This document shows, in pieces, positions 29,442-41,692 of a stretch of DNA of 64,000 bases. Numbering within the stretch: position 1 is the first letter of the stretch; every line of letters begins with the position of its first letter. The notes beneath the pieces are model-generated. The model was given only the letters and a program-made list of their open reading frames with translations, did no database searches and was not told where the DNA came from. Made by a program: the position numbers and the translations under genes. Source of the stretch: Microcystis aeruginosa LEGE 91341 (lineage in GTDB: Bacteria; Cyanobacteriota; Cyanobacteriia; Cyanobacteriales; Microcystaceae); NCBI RefSeq assembly GCF_015206885.1, contig NZ_JADEXY010000006.1, positions 1-64,000 on the forward strand. Reading direction: 5' to 3'.

Positions 29442-30208
29442 GCAGCATATATGAAATGTTGTCAACAATTCAACGCCAAAGGGTCAGCGATGGGCAAATA
29501 GTGCCAATTTTAAGCGATTGTACTGGGTATAAACGTCTTTTAATTCTTGTTTGGCCGCAGTTGGGGGATTTTGACAGTCTCGAATACGCTTGGTGGTTAG
29601 AAAAAGAGGCGGCCCTTTGGCAAAATGCCGGGATCACCATTCGTGCTATCGGTATCGGCGATCGCAATTCAGGTTTAAAATTCTCTGAATATACGAAATT
29701 TCGGCAAGATTGGCTGTTTGTTGACCCTAAAGCCGAATTACACGATTTATTAGGACTGTATCGGGGTTTATCGTTAAAATTACCTGGGTTTTCTCTCGGA
29801 CAAAATGCCTGGTTAAATCTAATTTTGATGTGTGCGGGTGTGGGTAGTCCGGGGACTCTGGCCGAAGTGCTGCGGGGTTATCGTGGCGATCGCAAAGCCC
29901 CCCAATTAATTGCCGAGGAGGAAACAATACAAGCGCGGCCTTTACCAGCTTTCCGGGGTTCCCTATTCAATCTTGCCGGGGGTCAAGGTTTTCAGCGACC
30001 TTTTGAATTAGCCACCCTGAGACTGCGTAATATGACTCAGGTTTTGGGCAATTGGTCAACCTATGTCCCCGATAGTAGTTATCTCACCCAACGGGGAGGG
30101 ACTTTTTTATTTGATAATCAAGGAAATTTACTCTATGAGCATCGAGATGGAGGTATCTTGGGCTTTGCTGAGAATATGAGTTATCCCCTCGCTTTTTTGC
30201 ATGATTAA
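29438..30208 (+). CDS. Peroxiredoxin-like (AhpC/TSA-related) protein
   Basis: 256 residues. A thioredoxin-fold protein of the peroxiredoxin-like family: [20 protein letters not shown] stands where the peroxidatic C-P-x-C loop would be, and [18 protein letters not shown] closes the fold. The usual catalytic Cys motif is absent at that place, so peroxidase activity is doubtful. Coupled to anmK by an ATGA overlap. Its role beside anmK is unknown. Confidence 0.72.
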   Translation: MSSIYEMLSTIQRQRVSDGQIVPILSDCTGYKRLLILVWPQLGDFDSLEYAWWLEKEAALWQNAGITIRAIGIGDRNSGLKFSEYTKFRQDWLFVDPKAELHDLLGLYRGLSLKLPGFSLGQNAWLNLILMCAGVGSPGTLAEVLRGYRGDRKAPQLIAEEETIQARPLPAFRGSLFNLAGGQGFQRPFELATLRLRNMTQVLGNWSTYVPDSSYLTQRGGTFLFDNQGNLLYEHRDGGILGFAENMSYPLAFLHD

Positions 30209-30348
30209 GCTTTTTTCTTCTTCATATAGGGATTTTCGATTAAATGATACCAGTCCAAAATTTTATACTAAATCCGGTTATCAAAGACTGATTATCTCTT
30301 GCTCTTTTGCCTGTCCTGATATGTAGCCTATAGTCAAGGGATTTATGG

Positions 30349-31293
30349 TCACAATGACCCTTTTGTAGGGCTTGTTGTTTCCCCATCGGGAATTATCATC
30401 TGACCTTGGCAGACTAGAACTGATGCACCACCCACAGAAACTTCCGTGATTGACCGGTTGTTTTTCTGAAACCTTAATTGTAAACTGCTGGGTCTGCCCA
30501 TTTCCACTCCTTGGATTATCGTCCATTGATTCATCCCTTCCCTAGAAGATTCTAAAGCTCCTAGGTAGCCCGCTAAAGCGGCCACAGCCGAACCGGTGGC
30601 GGGATCTTCCATAACTCCTAAACCGGGGGCAAACATTCGGCCATAGAGACGAGATAGGGGAGATTCTGGGTCAAAACAGCAGACAAAAAGGGAATTAGCG
30701 GGGGATTGGCCTAATAATGATGACCAAAGAGTTAGATTTAGTTTTATTTTCCCCAAAATATCTCGATTTTTAACGGGGATGAATAAAAAAGGGAGACCGC
30801 AGGAAAAGGCCCGGGGGGGATAACCGGGTAAGAAATCGGCAACGCTTAGGGACAGAATCGCCGCTAAATCATCGAGAGCATAAGTATCCGTCACTAATTC
30901 GGGCAATTGTGCCACTTTTAACTCACTATAGACCGGTTTTTCCCCCTCCATGATAATTTTCACCGGTACTAAACCGACTCCTTCCTCTAGATAAATCGTG
31001 GTTTCTTGGTAGGGGGGAATAGCACCGATTAGGGCTAAAATATAGGCTGTGCCGACGGTAGGATGACCAGCAAAGGGTAATTCCGTACTGGGGGTAAAAA
31101 TCCGGACTTTTTTAGTGCCTTGTGGCGTTTCTGGCGGAAAAACGAAGACTGTCTCCGAGAAGTTAAATTCGGCAGCGATTTTTTGCATCTGGGTGCGGGT
31201 TAATCCAGACGCTTCCGGAAAAACTGCCAAGGGATTACCGCCAAAAATGCGATCGCTAAAAACATCGGCGGTATAGTAGGAATAGGTAGGCAC
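30349..31293 (-). CDS. PhzF-family isomerase-like protein
   Basis: 314 residues with the DapF/PhzF two-lobe fold: the N-terminal [20 protein letters not shown], catalytic Glu in [27 protein letters not shown], and the C-terminal [18 protein letters not shown]. PhzF proteins isomerise varied substrates; without phenazine genes nearby the substrate cannot be assigned. It is convergent with the peroxiredoxin-like gene and has its own upstream region. Confidence 0.87.
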   Translation of the reverse strand: MPTYSYYTADVFSDRIFGGNPLAVFPEASGLTRTQMQKIAAEFNFSETVFVFPPETPQGTKKVRIFTPSTELPFAGHPTVGTAYILALIGAIPPYQETTIYLEEGVGLVPVKIIMEGEKPVYSELKVAQLPELVTDTYALDDLAAILSLSVADFLPGYPPRAFSCGLPFLFIPVKNRDILGKIKLNLTLWSSLLGQSPANSLFVCCFDPESPLSRLYGRMFAPGLGVMEDPATGSAVAALAGYLGALESSREGMNQWTIIQGVEMGRPSSLQLRFQKNNRSITEVSVGGASVLVCQGQMIIPDGETTSPTKGSL

Positions 31294-31551
31294 GCGGGGG
31301 ATAGAGCAACAGTTATCGGAGAATTTTTTGATCTTACAACTATTTTCACCTCTGACCGCCCCCCGGTTGTCTGTCTAGGGATAGATACTCCTTGTCAGTC
31401 CTGTTAGTCTCTGGTGACTAAGAAATAATTAAAATACAGAGTTTTTTATGAAGATAAGGTATGTCTTGAATCGTCTCGGAGTCTCCTATGGGAAAAACCA
31501 CAAAGACACAAAGGACACAAAGATTGATCGCTCCTATATAAGTTAAACTCA
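31294..31551. other. Intergenic, no gene seen
   Basis: Upstream region of the PhzF-like gene. Contains a TCTCGGAGTCTCCT motif near 31472 shared with the gap1 leader (near 19536) and an ACAAAGACACAAAGGACACA repeat. No coding or RNA feature was recognised. Confidence 0.5.
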
Positions 31552-31656
31552 TAAGTACCTAAGCAAAATTAATTACACATATCTAACCCGCTCTTGCCTT
31601 TTGCCTCTTGCCTTTTGCCTATCTTTACTAGGAAATTAATTTTGCACGACTACTTA
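31552..31656. mobile_element. MITE with AAGTACCTAAGCAAAATTAATT end
   Basis: Left end TAAGTACCTAAGCAAAATTA; right end, read inward, TAAGTAGTCGTGCAAAATTA. The centre is made of TTGCCTTTTGCCTCTTGCC repeats. A reversed relative is at about 53270-53364. Its right end lies one base from the stop codon of the next gene. Confidence 0.7.
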
Positions 31657-32130
31657 CTACTCATCCGCTTCTAATCTGGATAATAAACTGACTAACTTAT
31701 CTCTAACGGAATTGTGAGTGTATTCGTCTTCAGGGTGGGGTTTTTGATGGGGTTTTTGAAAATAGGGACGTTCCCCGTATAATTGTCCCCATTTCACATC
31801 GACTCGGTGTACTAATTCATAGAGTAATTCTTGATTGTCTAAAATTTCTTCTAGGATTAACTGTAAAGCTTGAACGGGATTATCTAAATTCTGACTGACT
31901 TTGGTTAATTCTTCATCGACAATAAGCTGTAAAATTATCTGCAAAGCTCCGGAAGAATCCCCTAAATTAGCGGCAATAAATTGTTTAATCTCTGTGGTAA
32001 CTTGCACCAATTTGGGGACAGGAGATTCCCCTTTGAGGAAATCCGCCCCCTCTTGAGCGATAAAATCTGCTAGGGTAAACTCGCGCCTTTCGATGATATC
32101 TTGGGAAAAATCCGGTTCTTCAGGGGTCAT
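31657..32130 (-). CDS. Conserved hypothetical acidic protein
   Basis: 157 residues, predicted mostly helical and acidic, with no recognised catalytic motif. It begins MTPEEPDFSQDIIERREF; two internal segments share a QALQLILEEIL / GALQIILQLIVDEEL repeat-like pattern. It is divergent from pepP with only about 60 bp between the genes. The stop codon lies next to a MITE end. Confidence 0.65.
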   Translation of the reverse strand: MTPEEPDFSQDIIERREFTLADFIAQEGADFLKGESPVPKLVQVTTEIKQFIAANLGDSSGALQIILQLIVDEELTKVSQNLDNPVQALQLILEEILDNQELLYELVHRVDVKWGQLYGERPYFQKPHQKPHPEDEYTHNSVRDKLVSLLSRLEADE

Positions 32131-32191
32131 AAATTAAAAAGATTAGCGATAATAGACTCTAGGACTTATTGTGACATTTCTAGGAATATCT

Positions 32192-33511
32192 ATGGGCATC
32201 GATCGCAGAGAGTTTCAACACCGTCGTCAGCAGGTAATGGAAAAAATCGGCAATGGAACCGCAATTTTTCGCAGTGCGCCCATGGTGGTCATGCACAATG
32301 ACGTAGAATACACCTATCGTCAGGATAGTGACTTTTTTTACCTGACAGGATTTAATGAACCGGAGGCGGTGGCGGTTTTAGCACCCCATCACCCCGAACA
32401 TCAGTTTATCCTGTTCGTGCAGCCAAAAGACCCAGAAAAAGAAACCTGGACCGGCTATCTCCACGGTGTGGAAGGAGCAAAGGAAACTTTTGCTGCTGAT
32501 GAGGCCTATTCTATCGAAGAATTGGACGAAAAATTACCCCAATATCTCGAAAAAGCCGACCGAATTTATTATCATCTCGGCCGGGACAAAACTTTTAATA
32601 CAACTGTTCTTAAGCACTGGCAAAAATTAATCGCCACTTTTCCCCGTCGCGGCACCGGACCGACTGCTTTAGAGGATACTAATTTTATTCTCCATCCTTT
32701 GCGCTTGCTGAAAACCGAGGCCGAATTGGACAATATTCGCCAAGCAACTGCTATTTCAGCACAGGCACATAATCGGGCCAGAGAATTTACCAAAGTTGGT
32801 CACTATGAGTATCAAATTCAAGCGGAAATTGAGCATACTTTTCGCCTAGAAGGGGGTATGGGTCCGGCTTATCCTTCTATTGTCGCTAGTGGTGCTAATG
32901 CCTGTATTCTGCACTATATCAACAATAATCGCCAAGTACAAGAAAATGAGCTTTTATTAATTGATGCTGGTTGTGCCTACAATTACTATAACGGTGATAT
33001 TACCCGCACTTTTCCCGTTAATGGTAAATTTACCCCCGAACAAAAAACTATCTATGAAATTGTTCTGGAAGCTCAACTAAAGGCGATTGAAGTGGTGAAA
33101 ACTGGTAATCCTTATAATCTTTTTCATGACACAGCCGTGAGGACAATTGTGGAGGGATTAGTAGATTTAGGGCTATTGGTCGGCGACATTGATGAGATAA
33201 TTAAAGAGGAAAAATATAAGCCTTTTTATATGCACAGAACCGGCCATTGGTTAGGATTAGATGTCCATGATGCGGGAGGTTATAAAGTTAACGAAGAAAC
33301 TTGGCAAACTTTGCAGCCTGGTCATGTTTTAACCGTAGAACCCGGTATTTATATCTCCCCCGATATTAAACCTGCTGAGGGACAGCCGGAAGTGCCAGAA
33401 AAATGGCGGGGTATCGGTATCCGTATCGAAGATGATGTGTTAGTTACTGCCACAGGAAATGAGGTTTTAACTGCAACGGTTCCCAAAAAAGTTGAGGATA
33501 TCGAATCTTAA
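32192..33511 (+). CDS. pepP: Xaa-Pro aminopeptidase (aminopeptidase P)
   Basis: About 439 residues from the ATG at 32192 (MGIDRREFQHRRQQVMEKIG). An upstream GTG at 32171 would add seven residues of no family character. It removes N-terminal residues preceding proline. The N-terminal creatinase-like domain (DVEYTYRQDSDFFYLTGF) is followed by the pita-bread domain. Metal ligands are in LLIDAGCAYNYYNGDITRTF (two Asp), HRTGHWLGLDVHD (His), VEPGIYI (Glu) and IRIEDDVLV (Glu). The TAA stop merges with a decayed MITE end (TAAGTA). Confidence 0.93.
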   Translation: MGIDRREFQHRRQQVMEKIGNGTAIFRSAPMVVMHNDVEYTYRQDSDFFYLTGFNEPEAVAVLAPHHPEHQFILFVQPKDPEKETWTGYLHGVEGAKETFAADEAYSIEELDEKLPQYLEKADRIYYHLGRDKTFNTTVLKHWQKLIATFPRRGTGPTALEDTNFILHPLRLLKTEAELDNIRQATAISAQAHNRAREFTKVGHYEYQIQAEIEHTFRLEGGMGPAYPSIVASGANACILHYINNNRQVQENELLLIDAGCAYNYYNGDITRTFPVNGKFTPEQKTIYEIVLEAQLKAIEVVKTGNPYNLFHDTAVRTIVEGLVDLGLLVGDIDEIIKEEKYKPFYMHRTGHWLGLDVHDAGGYKVNEETWQTLQPGHVLTVEPGIYISPDIKPAEGQPEVPEKWRGIGIRIEDDVLVTATGNEVLTATVPKKVEDIES

Positions 33512-33600
33512 GTAAAAAGCTAGGTGTTAAAAATTGTCAGATTCCCCCTAATTTATTAAGGGGGTATCAAAGGCAATATTTATCTTCAAAGGAGATTCAA
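33509..33600. mobile_element. Decayed AGTAGG-family MITE after pepP
   Basis: TAAGTAAAAAGCTAGGTGTT and TAAAAATTGTCAGATTCCCCC match the family left half. The right side (TATCAAAGGCAATATTTATC, TTCAAAGGAGATTC) resembles the end of the IS630 relic at 3850-3880 but lacks the terminal repeat. Its first bases are the pepP stop codon. Confidence 0.55.
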
Positions 33601-33623
33601 TTAAGTTTTTTCTAGAGATTATT

Positions 33624-34190
33624 ATGATTGCTACCCAACAAAAATTATATACCTTTGCAGAATATTTAAATTATCAGGACTCCACAGATAATAAATACGA
33701 ATTATTTAACGGAGAATTAATTTCTATGCCTCCCGCTAGTGGCTTTCATGCTTTGATACTTAGATATATATTTAAGGTGTTAGAAAGGGAAATAGAGAGG
33801 CTACAATTAGACTGGCAAGTTATGCCTGCTACGGTGGGAATTCGCACCGATAAAGCTAAATCGAGAATCCCCGACTTAATGATTTTAACTGCCGAACAAT
33901 GTCAAGAGATTAGAAATATGACCACAGCAGTGATTGAATTTCCTCCCCTCTTAGTTGTAGAAATTGTTAGCCCCGGTAATGCCGATGATGACTACCGTTA
34001 TAAACGTTCAGAATACGCAGTGAGAGGCATTCCTGAATACTGGATTATCGATCCTATTGCCCTAAAAATATCAGTTTTAACCCTGATTTCAGGATTTTAT
34101 GAACTGGCAGAATTTAATAACGAAGATAGAATAATATCGGTCACTTTTCCCGATTTAAAATTAACTCCTCAAATGGTCTTTGCACAGTAA
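33624..34190 (+). CDS. Uma2-family putative endonuclease, copy 1
   Basis: 188 residues, DUF820/Uma2 fold. Conserved elements are LFNGELISMPPASGFH, the core RIPDLMILTAEQC, PPLLVVEIVSPGNADDDY and GIPEYWIIDP; PD, E and the following residues form the PD-(D/E)XK site. It is nearly identical to the next gene except for residues about 46-66 (RYIFKVLEREIERLQLDWQ here). Only 20 bp separate the two genes. Function unknown. Confidence 0.82.
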   Translation: MIATQQKLYTFAEYLNYQDSTDNKYELFNGELISMPPASGFHALILRYIFKVLEREIERLQLDWQVMPATVGIRTDKAKSRIPDLMILTAEQCQEIRNMTTAVIEFPPLLVVEIVSPGNADDDYRYKRSEYAVRGIPEYWIIDPIALKISVLTLISGFYELAEFNNEDRIISVTFPDLKLTPQMVFAQ

Positions 34191-34210
34191 AATCTTAGCT
34201 GGAGACTTTT

Positions 34211-36951
<2,741 letters not shown>

Positions 36952-37084
36952 TATATTAAGTAAATATCTCTAGTTAAGGACTTTCTGCTATTCTGAGAGA
37001 TAGGCATATAGTGCTAGTCTTCACGGATATTCAAACTCTCTCTAACTTTTTATAGAAAAACATAAATAACAGGGGGTTATACTA

Positions 37085-38545
37085 ATGATAACTTCAGAGT
37101 TGGCTTCTTTAATTATCGGCATTGAAGAAAATGTGCGACCAGAAAGTGAATATTATGGCAAGCTAGTCAAATGGCGAGAAAAATATCAAACGTGGCATTA
37201 TGGAATTGGCTTATCGGACACGCATTTCTTTAGTTTGGGAAATCTAGAAAAACAAGAACTGCAACTCCTAAAACGTCACGATATTCGTGATTTTGACCTG
37301 AGAATTCTTCCTGATGTTAAATCACCCTTTGAAAGCGACGAAGTTATAGAACGACTTAAATATGCCTTAAGATGGTTACATGATTTACCAGAAAACTCAT
37401 CTCAGAAAACAATTACAGGTAAGGAATTGGCTTTCCAGATATTGACAGGCAATCCAGATTATGAATATTCTGGAGATACAAAACTAATTCCCCCCGACCT
37501 AAGTTATGAGGATTATTTAAAGCAAGTTTCACCGAAGCTTCAACATAGCAAACTTGGAGATTTTTTGGGCAATCGAAAAAATTGGCCGTACATATTCTTG
37601 TTTTTGTTTGCCTTTTTAATAGTTGTTGCGATTGGTCTAATAAATGATGGTTATGGGTTCGTCACTGATATGCCCTGGCTAAGATGGATGCTTTTCTTAT
37701 TATTATTCCTACTTATTATAGCCAATGTAGCGATAGTATCGAACTGGATAGCAAATTTTAAATGGTCGGGCTTTCAGAAAAAAAGTTTTTGGGATTGGTT
37801 ACAATTATTGATAGTACCTCTAATGTTAGCCCTGGGTGCTTTCTATCTGAATTCTGCAGCCGACTTTAGAGATTATCAAATTGCACAAGAGCAGAAACAT
37901 CAGGAGATTCTGACGGATTATTTTTCCAAAATGCAGGGTTTAATTGTAGAGACAAAAAAAATCAAAGAAACATCTGGGTATAAAGAATCACATCCAAAGG
38001 ATAAAGAGGCGAATTTATTACAGGAATTTAGATCAACTGCTAAAGCTTTAACTCTCTCTGTTTTAGAACAATTGGATGGTGAACGTAAAGGAAAAGTTAT
38101 CACTTATTTAGCTGAATCGCAATTAATAAATAAAATAGATCCTCTGATTCAATTAGGTGGAGCAAATTTACAAAAATTGGAGTTAAAAGGTCGTCAGGTG
38201 TTTTCTTCGATAAACATCGTAGGAGCTAATATGACAGCAACAGAATTGAGCGATATACTTATTTCTGACTCGGACTTGTCCACAGTTAATCTCACTGATG
38301 CTGTACTGCAAGACGTGACTTTTGAAAATTCTGATTTATCAGGAATTAACTTTGATGGAGCATCGCTTACAAATGTTTCTCTCGATAAAAACAATAAATA
38401 TCAAGATGCTTGTTATAGCAACAAAAATAGCTTATCAGACAGAGAAACTTTATCCAGACTAGGTTTTCAACAAATAAAGCCTGGTTCTAATGATTGTAAG
38501 CTCAAAGGTGGTAGTATAGATGAAAAACTGAAACAGGAGAAGTAA
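37085..38545 (+). CDS. Membrane protein with C-terminal pentapeptide repeats
   Basis: 486 residues. A soluble N-terminal region of about 165 residues with no recognised fold is followed by three hydrophobic segments (about 168-188, 200-222, 238-256). A helical stretch follows, then a pentapeptide-repeat beta-helix segment (about 355-430: A-N-M-T-A-T-E-L, SDLSTVNLTDAVL, NSDLSGINFDGASLTNVS). Pentapeptide repeats form a quadrilateral beta-helix used for protein interaction or DNA mimicry. The tail is highly charged. It has an AGGGGGT site 9 bp upstream. It probably forms a pair with the secreted protein that follows. Confidence 0.72.
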   Translation: MITSELASLIIGIEENVRPESEYYGKLVKWREKYQTWHYGIGLSDTHFFSLGNLEKQELQLLKRHDIRDFDLRILPDVKSPFESDEVIERLKYALRWLHDLPENSSQKTITGKELAFQILTGNPDYEYSGDTKLIPPDLSYEDYLKQVSPKLQHSKLGDFLGNRKNWPYIFLFLFAFLIVVAIGLINDGYGFVTDMPWLRWMLFLLLFLLIIANVAIVSNWIANFKWSGFQKKSFWDWLQLLIVPLMLALGAFYLNSAADFRDYQIAQEQKHQEILTDYFSKMQGLIVETKKIKETSGYKESHPKDKEANLLQEFRSTAKALTLSVLEQLDGERKGKVITYLAESQLINKIDPLIQLGGANLQKLELKGRQVFSSINIVGANMTATELSDILISDSDLSTVNLTDAVLQDVTFENSDLSGINFDGASLTNVSLDKNNKYQDACYSNKNSLSDRETLSRLGFQQIKPGSNDCKLKGGSIDEKLKQEK

Positions 38546-38585
38546 GTATTTAAACAACCTTAGATATTTGAGGATATTATTTACC

Positions 38586-38972
38586 ATGAATAATAAGTAT
38601 TGTTTGTTAATGACATTATTTTGTCTGGTCTTCAATTGTTTGAATATAGCATTTGCTGGGTCTGAATTTTCTTGGGGGGTTGTTTATGGTTCAGACACGA
38701 ACATTCAAGAGGCACAAACAGAAATTAATCAACTGCCTGGACGATTGCCACAATATCGAAACCTTGAGCGCTCATTATTTAAACGTAGCAACTTTTATGT
38801 GAGTGTCATCTTATTCCCAACCCAGCAAGATGCCAATAACGCTCTACCAATAATAGAGAATGAATATAAAAGAGGCTCATTTGTCAGATCTCTTAACGAG
38901 TGGTGTCGTCCTGATTGGAGAACAAAGACAGGTGAAGAAAGTGGCATAAGCTATTATGACTGCGGAAAATAA
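38586..38972 (+). CDS. Secreted SPOR-like small protein
   Basis: 128 residues from the ATG at 38586; a TTG at 38568 would extend it by six. The N-terminal signal peptide (MNNKYCLLMTLFCLVFNCLN to FAG) is clear. The mature part resembles a SPOR-like fold: EFSWGVVYGSDTNIQEAQTE, YVSVILFPTQQDANNALP. Two Cys near the C-terminus (WCRPDW and YYDCGK) could form a disulfide. It follows the pentapeptide membrane protein by 40 bp, probably in one unit. Function unknown. Confidence 0.6.
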   Translation: MNNKYCLLMTLFCLVFNCLNIAFAGSEFSWGVVYGSDTNIQEAQTEINQLPGRLPQYRNLERSLFKRSNFYVSVILFPTQQDANNALPIIENEYKRGSFVRSLNEWCRPDWRTKTGEESGISYYDCGK

Positions 38973-38992
38973 GAAATCCTTGTCAGAAAAAC

Positions 38993-39019
38993 TAGGGCGA
39001 TCAAGGAATGATCGCCCTA
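38993..39019. terminator. Hairpin between convergent genes
   Basis: TAGGGCGATCA and its exact complement flank a 5-base loop, between genes that converge here. It is followed by CATTTATTTTG. Probably a bidirectional terminator or a repetitive palindrome. Confidence 0.6.
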
Positions 39020-39052
39020 CATTTATTTTGATGTTTGCTTTATAAATAAGCT

Positions 39053-39898
39053 CTAAGATTGGAGCAAATCTACGGAAGTATTATCGATTAACTGAGCAAC
39101 AGCATCAAGATAATCATTAAGTTCCATTTTGTGAGCTTGAGCAAATAAATTAAGGGTTTCTACCTTTGTTCCTTCTCCCTGTTCAATGCGTCTCACTTGA
39201 CGCTCGGATACTCCTATAATATCTGACTGTCGCAGTTGATGCTGTTTGCGTAAAGATGCGATCGCTTGACCAAAAATCTGATCATGTTTTAATTTAATCG
39301 CTGCAAACTTTTGTTTTGCTGCCGGTTCAATCACACTCAAAAAAGCCGCTATATCAAGATGAATGTCCACCACTGGCCAATGAATATAACTACCATCTTC
39401 TGCTATAATGAACTTCTCTCTTTCTTCTGGAGGAATACGCTGTAAAGCTGGCATAGATGCAAAGGGAATTTCTAGCTCATCGAAATCACAGCGACTGATT
39501 AATAAACTTTCCCCAATAACTAAAGCTGTGGCGATTAAATGCTCTTGCGCTCCCCAAATCCAAGCATTAATCACCCTTGTCGGTAAAGTAAAATCTCGAT
39601 AAATTAGGGTATTTCGCAGGGTGCGTAAATTGACCCGTTTAAATAGTTGCGGCAAGTAGATAGAATCAATGTCTGCTCGGATAAAAAGACCTCGTAGATG
39701 ATGTTTATCATTAGCGGTTCTGACAATATCTGACACTGCTTTTAAACCGGTCAAAGAAGTATAAATAAAGATGTTTTTTAAAGAATCAATATTCTTTAAA
39801 TCTGGTAAGGAAAGAATCGGCACAGATTGAAACTCTGGCAAGAAATTATAACTTTCTTTATCCTCAATTATAACAGTAATTTCTGGCTTATTTAACAT
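39053..39898 (-). CDS. Three-part protein: unknown N-domain, DUF2442-like, XRE-type HTH
   Basis: 281 residues from the ATG at 39898. A start at 39934 would run into the upstream gene. The N-terminal 100 residues are unrecognised. The middle (about 135-195: EIPFASMPALQRI, FIIAEDGSYIHWPVVDIHLD) follows the DUF2442 pattern. The C-terminus (about 205-270: LRKQHQLRQSDIIGVSERQV, RRIEQGEGTKVETL) is a Cro/CI-type helix-turn-helix. The DUF4160 gene sits directly upstream with two bases between stop and start. DUF4160-DUF2442 pairs look like toxin-antitoxin modules, and the HTH would allow autoregulation. Confidence 0.7.
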   Translation of the reverse strand: MLNKPEITVIIEDKESYNFLPEFQSVPILSLPDLKNIDSLKNIFIYTSLTGLKAVSDIVRTANDKHHLRGLFIRADIDSIYLPQLFKRVNLRTLRNTLIYRDFTLPTRVINAWIWGAQEHLIATALVIGESLLISRCDFDELEIPFASMPALQRIPPEEREKFIIAEDGSYIHWPVVDIHLDIAAFLSVIEPAAKQKFAAIKLKHDQIFGQAIASLRKQHQLRQSDIIGVSERQVRRIEQGEGTKVETLNLFAQAHKMELNDYLDAVAQLIDNTSVDLLQS

Positions 39899-39900
39899 GA

Positions 39901-40182
39901 TTAATTCCCCTGGGTACAGACTTTTGCCTCCCATTCAATTAGGAGCGCAGAACGATTGGTCAAAACGTGGTCGAGTATTTGCTTTTTTTCCTTACTAGAT
40001 ATTTTGGCATTGGCGGGCCATTTCACCTCAAACTTTAGACCATTTTCTTGATTACAAAGCAAGAAAAAAACTCTAATTTCCCATTGGCCCGGTTTACGAA
40101 CATGAAAATGAGGTGGCAAATGATCGTGAGAATTGAAAAACAGATCTAAGCCATCTAAATTAAAGGATTCCACCTTGCCCAA
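39901..40182 (-). CDS. DUF4160 protein, putative toxin partner
   Basis: 93 residues. The DUF4160 hallmark is clear: LFFNSHDHLPPHFHVRKPGQ, with conserved His residues. The C-terminal half (ILDHVLTNRSALLIEWEAKV) is a helix. It is the first gene of a two-gene unit with the DUF2442-HTH protein. Toxin function is inference from genomic pairing in the family. Confidence 0.75.
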   Translation of the reverse strand: MGKVESFNLDGLDLFFNSHDHLPPHFHVRKPGQWEIRVFFLLCNQENGLKFEVKWPANAKISSKEKKQILDHVLTNRSALLIEWEAKVCTQGN

Positions 40183-40339
40183 ATGTTCACCTCGCCTACC
40201 TCAACTCCGGTCACTTAATGCCATTATACACTTAACCAGACATTTTGTCCTTAAATTCTGAAATATAATGTCTGCTTAACCTAGAACGATCAAAGCGTTA
40301 GATTAGAAAGAGTCCTTTTTTGAGAGATATTTAAACCTG

Positions 40340-41161
40340 ATGGTCTGGCCTTTTAAACCGAAAACCCGCAAACAAATCGCTCGAATAGAAATTACAGGTG
40401 CAATTGCCTCCGATACCCGCAAAAGAGTCTTAAAAGCCCTAGAAATCGTTAAAGAAAGGCAATATCCCGCCCTACTTCTCCGTATTGACTCCCCCGGGGG
40501 AACCGTGGGGGATTCCCAAGAAATTTATGAAGCATTGAAGCGGTTACAAAAAAACACGAAAATAATCGCTAGTTTTGGCAATATTTCCGCCTCTGGCGGC
40601 GTTTATATCGGTATGGGGGCTAATTATATTATGGCTAACCCCGGCACGATTACCGGCTCGATCGGTGTTATCCTGAGAGGGAACAATCTGGAAAGATTGT
40701 TGGATAAGGTGGGAGTTTCGTTTAAAGTGATTAAATCGGGCCCCTATAAAGATATTCTCTCCTTCGATCGAGAATTAACTGATGAAGAAGAAAGAATTCT
40801 CCAGGATATGATCGATACCAGTTATCAGCAATTTCTGCAAACCGTCGCCGGAGCGAGAAATTTAGATGTCAATCAGGTGAAAAGTTTTGCCGATGGGCGC
40901 ATTTTTACCGGTCAACAGGCTTTAGAATTAGGAGTGGTTGATCGCTTGGGAACCGAGGAAGATGCCCGACTTTGGGCGCTAGAATTGGCAGGATTACCCC
41001 CAGATAAAACTAAATGTCAGACTATCGAAGAACCCAAACCCCTCCTCAGTCGTCTGACTGGCAATCGTTCCCAAATACCCCCAGGATTACAAAAAACCCT
41101 ACAGCGTCTAGAATTTGAATTGGAAGTTAACGGACAACTGTTGTGGTTATACCGACCCTGA
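40340..41161 (+). CDS. sppA: Signal peptide peptidase SppA (S49 protease)
   Basis: 273 residues, the short SppA form. It degrades cleaved signal peptides in the membrane. The nucleophile is Ser85 in NISASGGVYIG; the general-base Lys is probably in SGPYKDI (K137). RIDSPGGTVGDSQEIYEA and GTITGSIGVI are family signatures. No obvious N-terminal membrane helix is seen; the protein begins MVWPFKPKTRKQIARIEI. It is followed at about 77 bp by aroH. Confidence 0.9.
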   Translation: MVWPFKPKTRKQIARIEITGAIASDTRKRVLKALEIVKERQYPALLLRIDSPGGTVGDSQEIYEALKRLQKNTKIIASFGNISASGGVYIGMGANYIMANPGTITGSIGVILRGNNLERLLDKVGVSFKVIKSGPYKDILSFDRELTDEEERILQDMIDTSYQQFLQTVAGARNLDVNQVKSFADGRIFTGQQALELGVVDRLGTEEDARLWALELAGLPPDKTKCQTIEEPKPLLSRLTGNRSQIPPGLQKTLQRLEFELEVNGQLLWLYRP

Positions 41162-41225
41162 TGACCAGATTAAAGTCGAGAAAAAGGGCGCGTTAACCCC
41201 TAAAATTGACTCATCAGGATTATCG

Positions 41226-41231
41226 GAGGAT
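41226..41231 (+). promoter_or_regulatory. Ribosome-binding site deciding the aroH GTG start
   Basis: GGAGGA lies 7 bases before the GTG at 41239. It supports that start over the upstream in-frame TTG at 41206, which has no such site. Confidence 0.7.
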
Positions 41232-41238
41232 AACAATC

Positions 41239-41631
41239 GTGCAGTGGAAGGTTCGAGCCATTCGGGGAGCAACGACGGTAACGGTTAATACTATTGAAGC
41301 TATACGAGAAGCAGTGACAGAACTCCTCGAAGCGATCGAAATTCACAATAGTCTCGATCCCGATGATATTGTTAGTATTATCTTTACGGCAACTCAGGAT
41401 TTAGACGTGATTTTCCCCGCTGCTATCGCTCGTGAACGTCCCCATTGGCAAAATGTCCCCCTCCTCGATGTGCAACAGATGCACGTCGTTGGTAGTCTGG
41501 AAAAGTGTATTCGCATAATTCTCCACGTTAATACTCCCAAACTACAAGGGGAAATGCAGCACGTCTATCTCCGGGGGGCGAAAAATCTTCGCCCCGATTG
41601 GCAGATTTCTCCAGTAACTATTAATCGCTAA
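41239..41631 (+). CDS. aroH: Chorismate mutase, AroH type
   Basis: 130 residues from the GTG at 41239. It converts chorismate to prephenate for Phe/Tyr synthesis. The AroH trimer fold is recognised by VRAIRGATTVTVNT, IVSIIFTATQDLDVIFPAAI and EKCIRIILHVNT, with active-site Arg residues in RAIRGA and the LRGAKNLRPD tail. The length matches Bacillus AroH. It is downstream of sppA on the same strand. Confidence 0.92.
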   Translation: MQWKVRAIRGATTVTVNTIEAIREAVTELLEAIEIHNSLDPDDIVSIIFTATQDLDVIFPAAIARERPHWQNVPLLDVQQMHVVGSLEKCIRIILHVNTPKLQGEMQHVYLRGAKNLRPDWQISPVTINR

Positions 41632-41692
41632 AATCTTCCTTCACCTTTGGGGATGAGAAAAATTATTCCTCAACCCCAACTTTTTTAACTGA

